A DNA stretch of 64,000 bases from JAAXHV01 sp965207165 (GTDB lineage: Bacteria; Pseudomonadota; Gammaproteobacteria; Eutrophobiales; Eutrophobiaceae): the NCBI GenBank assembly GCA_965207165.1, contig OZ242265.1:2790001-2854000 (forward strand), read 5' to 3'. Positions 59,410 to 64,000 of this stretch are shown in pieces; within the stretch, counting starts at the first letter, position 1; each line of letters begins with the position of its first letter. A program made the translations under genes and the position numbers. The notes under the pieces are model-generated. The model made no database searches. It was not told where the DNA came from and was given only the letters and a program-made list of their open reading frames with translations.

Positions 59410-61485
59410 ATGAAATCCTCAAAGCAGTTACTTGTCCCTCTGTTTATTGCCGGCGCGCTTTGTGTTGGCTGCTCCCAGGAGCCGCAACAATCGGCAGGCC
59501 AGCCGGAAAAACCGCTTCCTGCCGGTGAACCGGCCACTCTGCTCCTGACCAATGCCTATGTTTACACTGTTGACGATAATGGAACAGTCGCAGAGGCCGT
59601 TGCGATTCGCGGCAATGAAATTGTCCATGTCGGCAGTGACGATGGGGCCGGCAGGTTTATCGGCGACAATACAAAGGTTTATGACTTGGGCGGGCTCATG
59701 CTGATGCCTGGACTGCATGACATGCATATACACGCCACGGGTATCGTGGAGCCGGATATGTGTGATTTCAAAGGCGAGGCAAAATCATTTGAAGAAATGG
59801 TGCCTTTCCTGCAGGGCTGTATCGAGGACTACCGGATCGCGGAAGGTGACTGGCTGGTGGTCCTGCAGTGGCCTTTCTCCAGCGGTAACCAGCCCAGTGA
59901 AAAACTGAAAACAATACGTACCGCACTGGACGCCGCGTCCGACAAACACCCGATCATCATGTGGGGTGACGACGGCCATCACGCCGCAGTCAACAGTCTT
60001 GCCCTGGCACAGGCGCGAGACAGGAATGGAGCCGTGGTTGGTTTGAATCGGGACACGATTGAAACTGTTTTTGCCGACTTCAGGGAAATGATTGCCGTGG
60101 ATGAATCCGGTGAACCTACCGGCGGTCTGAGCGAAGGGGCGCGCCTGCTGGTACGGCCTGACTTCATTGAAGATATGATGGGCCTGCACAGTCCTGCCGA
60201 AGACATGATGCCTGCCGTCGCAAGAAAACTTGCTGCATCCGGTATTACCTCAATACAGGATCCTTACACGGTTCCGGAACTGCTTGAATACTACGACTGG
60301 CTGGAAAACAGCGGACTGATGACTTTTCGCATGAGAACCGCTTTCTATCGCCATCCCGATGACGCCCATAATGCGTCGGACCAGGCGCAAATCCCGGCAC
60401 ATGTCGAACAATTCGAAGCCCAGAGAGAGCGACTTGAAAACAGTAAACTAATCCAGCCCAATGCGGTGAAACTGTTTGCCGATGCCGTGTTGGAAGGCAA
60501 CCCCTATGCCACACCTCCCACGTTACCCGTTGCGGCGATACTTGGTGAATTTAAACAACCTGTATTCTCAATCGATACCGGGACGGGAGCAGTCGGGATC
60601 AGCGGCTATGTTGACCTGGATGGCGCAACCTGCAGGGATGTGCGCAAGCATCCGGACAAGTTCGGCAAGCCCGGAATGATCCGGACGTTTACGGAACAAC
60701 ACGGCCATCATCCGGCGCAATGTATAAAAAGCAGCGGCATCCTGGAACACACCGAAGGATATATCAGGGAATATGTGCGACAAATGACATCCGCAGGATT
60801 TCATGTCCATATTCATGCGCTGTCAGAACGTGGGCTACGCGCCGCGATAGACGCATTTAGTGAAGTCAAACGGGAGGCGGACGCAAAAGGATTAACGCAA
60901 AGCATCACCCATGTGCAGTTGGCCCATCCCGATGATGTCAAACGGATTGGCGAACTGGGCATCTATGTGGCATTTACGTATGTCTGGATATTCCCCGAAG
61001 TTCAATACGACACGATGGTGATTCCCTTTATTGATAAGGTACACGGCATTGCAGATTTGTATAATCCCCAACACTATTACATGCAGAATGTTTACCCGGT
61101 TAAATCGGTGATGGATGCCGGCGGCATCCTGACATGGGGCAGTGACGCACCGGTGGATACGCGTGATCCCATCCCTTTTCAAAGCATGCAGGCCGCGGTG
61201 ACCCGGGAGGCTGACGGTGTGGTGATGAATGCCGGTGAACGCATCAATATCCATGATGTCCTGGCTGCTTGCACTATCAATGGCGCACGTTTGATGGGGC
61301 ATGATAGTAGACTGGGCAGTATTGAAGTCGGGAAAACGGCCGACCTGATCGTGCTGAATCAGAATATAGTGGAACTTGCGCAGCGGGGACAGGCCGGCAG
61401 CATTGGAAAGACACTGGTCGATATGACAATTTTCGATGGCAGCGTAGTCTTCGAACGTGGACGGAATGATGCCGTCCGGCAATGA
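59410..61485 (+). CDS. YtcJ-type amidohydrolase, lipoprotein
   Basis: This 691-residue protein has a lipoprotein-like signal (QLLVPLFIAGALCVGC, Cys 21), so it is probably anchored to a membrane facing the periplasm. The amidohydrolase metal motifs are visible: PGLHDMHIHATG, GHHAAVNSLAL, KLFADAVLEGNPYATPP, FHVHIHALSERGLRAAIDAF, HVQLAHPDDVKRIGELGIYVAF and WGSDAPVDTRDP. The family is of the YtcJ/TIM-barrel hydrolase type with unknown natural substrate, with amides or formamides as examples. It is followed by the methyltransferase-like gene on the same strand with a 60-base gap. Confidence 0.9.
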   Translation: MKSSKQLLVPLFIAGALCVGCSQEPQQSAGQPEKPLPAGEPATLLLTNAYVYTVDDNGTVAEAVAIRGNEIVHVGSDDGAGRFIGDNTKVYDLGGLMLMPGLHDMHIHATGIVEPDMCDFKGEAKSFEEMVPFLQGCIEDYRIAEGDWLVVLQWPFSSGNQPSEKLKTIRTALDAASDKHPIIMWGDDGHHAAVNSLALAQARDRNGAVVGLNRDTIETVFADFREMIAVDESGEPTGGLSEGARLLVRPDFIEDMMGLHSPAEDMMPAVARKLAASGITSIQDPYTVPELLEYYDWLENSGLMTFRMRTAFYRHPDDAHNASDQAQIPAHVEQFEAQRERLENSKLIQPNAVKLFADAVLEGNPYATPPTLPVAAILGEFKQPVFSIDTGTGAVGISGYVDLDGATCRDVRKHPDKFGKPGMIRTFTEQHGHHPAQCIKSSGILEHTEGYIREYVRQMTSAGFHVHIHALSERGLRAAIDAFSEVKREADAKGLTQSITHVQLAHPDDVKRIGELGIYVAFTYVWIFPEVQYDTMVIPFIDKVHGIADLYNPQHYYMQNVYPVKSVMDAGGILTWGSDAPVDTRDPIPFQSMQAAVTREADGVVMNAGERINIHDVLAACTINGARLMGHDSRLGSIEVGKTADLIVLNQNIVELAQRGQAGSIGKTLVDMTIFDGSVVFERGRNDAVRQ

Positions 61486-61545
61486 CCTGGCCGGGGGTCG
61501 CCGGTCGGAGAGAAATCGCTTTTTATTAACCGAGGGTAAGACACA

Positions 61546-62460
61546 ATGAGCTACCGGATCGTCAGAGATAAGATTGACAAAGGGCATATCGTCCTGCTGG
61601 ACGGAGGCACCGGTTCCGAAATTGAGCGGCTGGGCGTTGAAATGAACGACCTGGCCTGGTGCGGCATTGCGCACATGGAACAGCCGGAGGTGGTACGGCA
61701 GGTCCACGAGAGTTACATACGCGCCGGCGCCGACGTGATTATCGCCAATACCTTCGGCACCGCGCCCCACGTGCTCAAGCGCCTGGGGCTGCAAGACAAG
61801 ATTGCGGACATCAACCAGTCTGCCGTAACCGTGGCATTGGAGGCTCGTGACAATTGCGGAAAGGACGTCTGCGTCGCCGCTTCCATATCCTCCATGCCGG
61901 CATTTGATCATTTTTACATCCCGAAAACCGCTGAAGTGAGGGAAGGTTTCGTCCGGCAGGCGGCGTTGCTGGCAGAGGCCGGCACCGAACTGTTTATCGC
62001 CGAGATGATGCGCGAAGTGGACGTCGCTGACATGGTTATTTCTGCAGCCCGGGCAACGGGAATACCGGTGTGGACGGGGTTCAGTGCCTCCATGAGCGAC
62101 ACGGGCACATTAACCAACTACGAGTCACCCGTGCGCGCTGACGAGACCGTGCCGTTCAGACCGATGGCAGAGGATGTCCTGGAAATGGGTTGTGACGCGG
62201 CAGGCGTCATGCATACCAGCGTGCATGATACCGGTCCGGCGCTGGCAGAGTTGAGCGACCTGTGGGAAGGCCCCACGTTCGCCTATGCGGAAAGCGGGCA
62301 TTTCGTCCCGCCAAGCTGGAAGTTTGAGGATATTATCTCAGCGCAGGATTATCTTGATTACACCAGGCAGTGGATTGAGCAAGGGGTGCGGGTTATCGGT
62401 GGTTGCTGCGGGATCGGGCCGGAGCATATCAGGGTGTTGCGGGAAAACCTGGCAGTTTGA
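61546..62460 (+). CDS. Homocysteine S-methyltransferase-family protein, altered zinc site
   Basis: This 304-residue TIM-barrel protein matches the homocysteine methyltransferase family (MmuM/BHMT type): VLLDGGTGSEIERLGVEM, SYIRAGADVIIANTFGT and GGCCGIGPEHIRVLRENL near the end, where C287 and C288 are two of the zinc ligands. The third ligand, usually Cys in a GxNC motif, appears as GVMHT (220-224), placing His at 223. So either the zinc is held by Cys-Cys-His or the activity differs. It has GAGGG upstream of ATG. Methyl donor and acceptor cannot be deduced. Confidence 0.82.
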   Translation: MSYRIVRDKIDKGHIVLLDGGTGSEIERLGVEMNDLAWCGIAHMEQPEVVRQVHESYIRAGADVIIANTFGTAPHVLKRLGLQDKIADINQSAVTVALEARDNCGKDVCVAASISSMPAFDHFYIPKTAEVREGFVRQAALLAEAGTELFIAEMMREVDVADMVISAARATGIPVWTGFSASMSDTGTLTNYESPVRADETVPFRPMAEDVLEMGCDAAGVMHTSVHDTGPALAELSDLWEGPTFAYAESGHFVPPSWKFEDIISAQDYLDYTRQWIEQGVRVIGGCCGIGPEHIRVLRENLAV

Positions 62461-62467
62461 ACAGAAC

Positions 62468-63808
62468 TCATGGCGACACTGCAGTAACCTGTTCTGCATC
62501 GGAGTAATCAACCAGTCGTGATTTATAAACTTCCCTTGGCAACGTCCCGTAAGGCACGAGTTGTATATCGGTCGTAACCAGCAGGCGCTGCCTTACCTCG
62601 TCCGAGATCCGCTGTTGCAGGTTGACGGTTTGCGCCGCACCGTTGTCTCCAAGCTCCACCAGCACCGGTAGCGGCTTTGTCTGCCTGACTCCCTTTTCCC
62701 GCGGCCTTACCTGTATCACGCCCGATACGTCAGGTGTGAACTCGTTCAGCACGCTGCGCAACGCGGCCGGAAACAGGTTGACGCCGCGTACGATGAGCAT
62801 ATCGTCCGTGCGGCCCACGCAACGTATCCTGGGCCCGCTTCGGCCCAGTGGGTTGGGTTTCATGTTTACGACGACGTGGTCGCGGCTCCGAAAGCGCAAT
62901 AACGGCATCGCCTCCCGTTGCAATGCGGTGTATACCAGTTCACCTTCGGCGCCGTCTTCCCAGGCACGCGGGGAACCGGTTTCCGGGTCGATGAGCTCGA
63001 TATGGGCAAAGCCGCGAGCCATGAAGTGCATGCCGTTACCGTCAGCATCCTCGGCCCAGGCCGTAAGCGTAATATCGCCTATTCCCATGGCTTCACGTAC
63101 CTTGCAGCCGAATGCGCCCTCCAGGCGGCCGCGGATCAACGGGTCGCCGCCACCCGGTTCCCCTGCGGTAATCATGTTCCTGAGACCCAGGTCGAGGGTA
63201 TTTATATCGCGCTCCCTGCACCAGTCTATCAGGTACAGTCCGTATGACGGGGTGCAACTGATTCCTGTGGCTCCTAACCTCTGGAAGGCGCCGACCAGAC
63301 GTTCGGTATTCCCGGTGCCTATCGGGATTACGGTGCAATCCAACTTGTCGAAACCATCGTAAACCACGCCTGCAACGAAAGGCCCTGCATTAAATCCGAC
63401 AACGATGCGCTGGCCTTTTGCAAACCCGGCCGCGGTGTAACCGCGGGCCACGTTGGTTGCGTATCCTTCCAGGTCGTTGCGGGTAAGGCCGATCAGGCAC
63501 GGTACGCCGCTGGTGCCGCTGGTATTGTAAACCCGTTTCAATTCGTCCGGTGAACACGCCAGGTGAGCGCCGAAAGGAGGAGAAACAGCCTGGGTTGCAC
63601 GTATTTCGTCTTTTTCCGTGAACGGCAGACCGGCGATTTCGTCCAGTTCGCCCACTTGTGCAGGCCCGGTGAAGCCCGCCGCCTCCAGCTTGTGCCGGTA
63701 AAATGTGGAATGCTCGAATAAATACCGGATCTGCCTGCGATAACTTTCCCGGTCCAGGACAAATTGCTCTTCCACTGGGCGGGTTTCAATCTTTGCATCG
63801 TACATCAT
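62468..63808 (-). CDS. Phenylacetate-CoA ligase-family enzyme
   Basis: This 446-residue AMP-forming ligase activates an aryl or acyl acid as CoA thioester. It has the ATP-grasping loop YNTSGTSGVPCLIGLT (94-109), the family middle TPSYGLYLIDW, RNMITAGEPGGGDPLIRGRLEGAFGC, and the hinge VGRTDDMLIVRGVNLFPAALRSVL. These match phenylacetate-CoA ligase and relatives (PaaK). The end ESTTDIQLVPYGTLPREVYKSRLVDY-like region (VTTDIQLVPYGTLPRE) carries the C-terminal Lys region. It is convergent with the methyltransferase-like gene (8 bases apart). No paa ring-oxygenation genes are seen in the window. Confidence 0.9.
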   Translation of the reverse strand: MMYDAKIETRPVEEQFVLDRESYRRQIRYLFEHSTFYRHKLEAAGFTGPAQVGELDEIAGLPFTEKDEIRATQAVSPPFGAHLACSPDELKRVYNTSGTSGVPCLIGLTRNDLEGYATNVARGYTAAGFAKGQRIVVGFNAGPFVAGVVYDGFDKLDCTVIPIGTGNTERLVGAFQRLGATGISCTPSYGLYLIDWCRERDINTLDLGLRNMITAGEPGGGDPLIRGRLEGAFGCKVREAMGIGDITLTAWAEDADGNGMHFMARGFAHIELIDPETGSPRAWEDGAEGELVYTALQREAMPLLRFRSRDHVVVNMKPNPLGRSGPRIRCVGRTDDMLIVRGVNLFPAALRSVLNEFTPDVSGVIQVRPREKGVRQTKPLPVLVELGDNGAAQTVNLQQRISDEVRQRLLVTTDIQLVPYGTLPREVYKSRLVDYSDAEQVTAVSP

Positions 63809-63971
63809 GGTTCGGGTTATCCATGTTGGTTTGTATCGGCAGCGTCCGCGATTTTGTGCCGGAGTTACGGGTGTTATGCCTCGTTATTGGGCGCGTGGTC
63901 ACCTTGATTGTATTATAGTGCTTTCCAGGGCCGACGACACGGCCTCGATATTCTCGATACGGAGTGATTAT

Positions 63972-64000
63972 ATGAGCGACAATGGCAAATCGCCGCCGGC
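63972..64000 (+). CDS. Start of an unidentified gene (cut by window edge)
   Basis: ATG at 63972 is preceded by CGGAGTG at about 63960-63966, a credible ribosome-binding site, and reads MSDNGKSPP to the edge. Nine residues are too few to identify it. The upstream gap 63809-63971 contains no other gene that I can support. Confidence 0.45.

Noticed and set aside
60892..61911. 339-residue minus-strand frame
   Set aside because: Antisense shadow across two well-supported genes (amidohydrolase and methyltransferase-like).

Overview
The window looks like chromosomal DNA of a Gram-negative bacterium, most likely a marine-type gammaproteobacterium. Two TonB-dependent receptors, RND efflux pumps, lipoprotein signals, BioA and many dispersed palindromic elements support this. 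That placement is by gene content only. Genes are densely packed and mostly GC-rich, except a visibly AT-richer stretch at about 27.1-33.1 kb. I see no rRNA, tRNA, CRISPR array or complete insertion sequence.

Layout. (1) 1-6 kb: the left edge cuts a RiPP-type biosynthesis and export operon on the minus strand: a flavin-halogenase-like protein, a fused leader-binding/YcaO cyclodehydratase, an unusually short HlyD-like protein and a C39-peptidase ABC exporter of the NHLM type. A methyltransferase is divergent from it. No precursor peptide is visible. (2) 6-19.6 kb, minus strand: bioA, a ferredoxin-reductase-type flavoprotein, two paralogous RND adaptor/pump pairs, and an AlkB-type membrane hydroxylase fused to a GlnE-like nucleotidyltransferase domain. 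(3) 19.6-27 kb: a DUF1499 protein, two gamma-glutamyltransferase-family proteins flanking a NodIJ-like ABC exporter, a remnant of an S8 autotransporter protease, and an acyl-CoA-dehydrogenase-fold monooxygenase facing a MarR regulator. (4) 27-33 kb: an AT-richer block with a bile-acid:sodium-symporter-family carrier, a Rieske dioxygenase alpha/beta pair and a TonB receptor. (5) 33-43 kb: aldehyde dehydrogenase, phenol-hydroxylase-type FAD monooxygenase, DUF3604 and HupE-like proteins, a second acyl-CoA-dehydrogenase-like protein, an unrecognised SAM-binding-like protein and a ParDE module. (6) 43-50 kb: an operon joining a second AlkB-type hydroxylase to a Rieske alpha/beta pair, ferredoxin and SnoaL-like protein, then a GFA protein and a second TonB receptor. 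(7) 50-64 kb: quinone oxidoreductase, ferredoxin, ureidoglycolate-lyase-like protein with a two-subunit molybdenum hydroxylase, thiolase, tail-anchored flavin monooxygenase, zinc-type dehydrogenase, YtcJ-like amidohydrolase, homocysteine-methyltransferase-family protein and a phenylacetate-CoA-ligase-type enzyme.

How it works together. Most of the window is a catabolic and oxygenase-rich region. Outer-membrane uptake (two TonB receptors), oxygenation (two AlkB-type, two Rieske, three or four flavin monooxygenases), aldehyde oxidation, CoA activation, thiolysis and efflux are all represented. The substrates are not determined by the sequence; hydrophobic hydrocarbon, terpenoid, steroid or aromatic compounds are the reasonable inference. 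The strongest candidates for undescribed biology are the AlkB-GlnE-like fusion, the halogenase-like/YcaO/NHLM cluster, and the AlkB-Rieske coupled operon.
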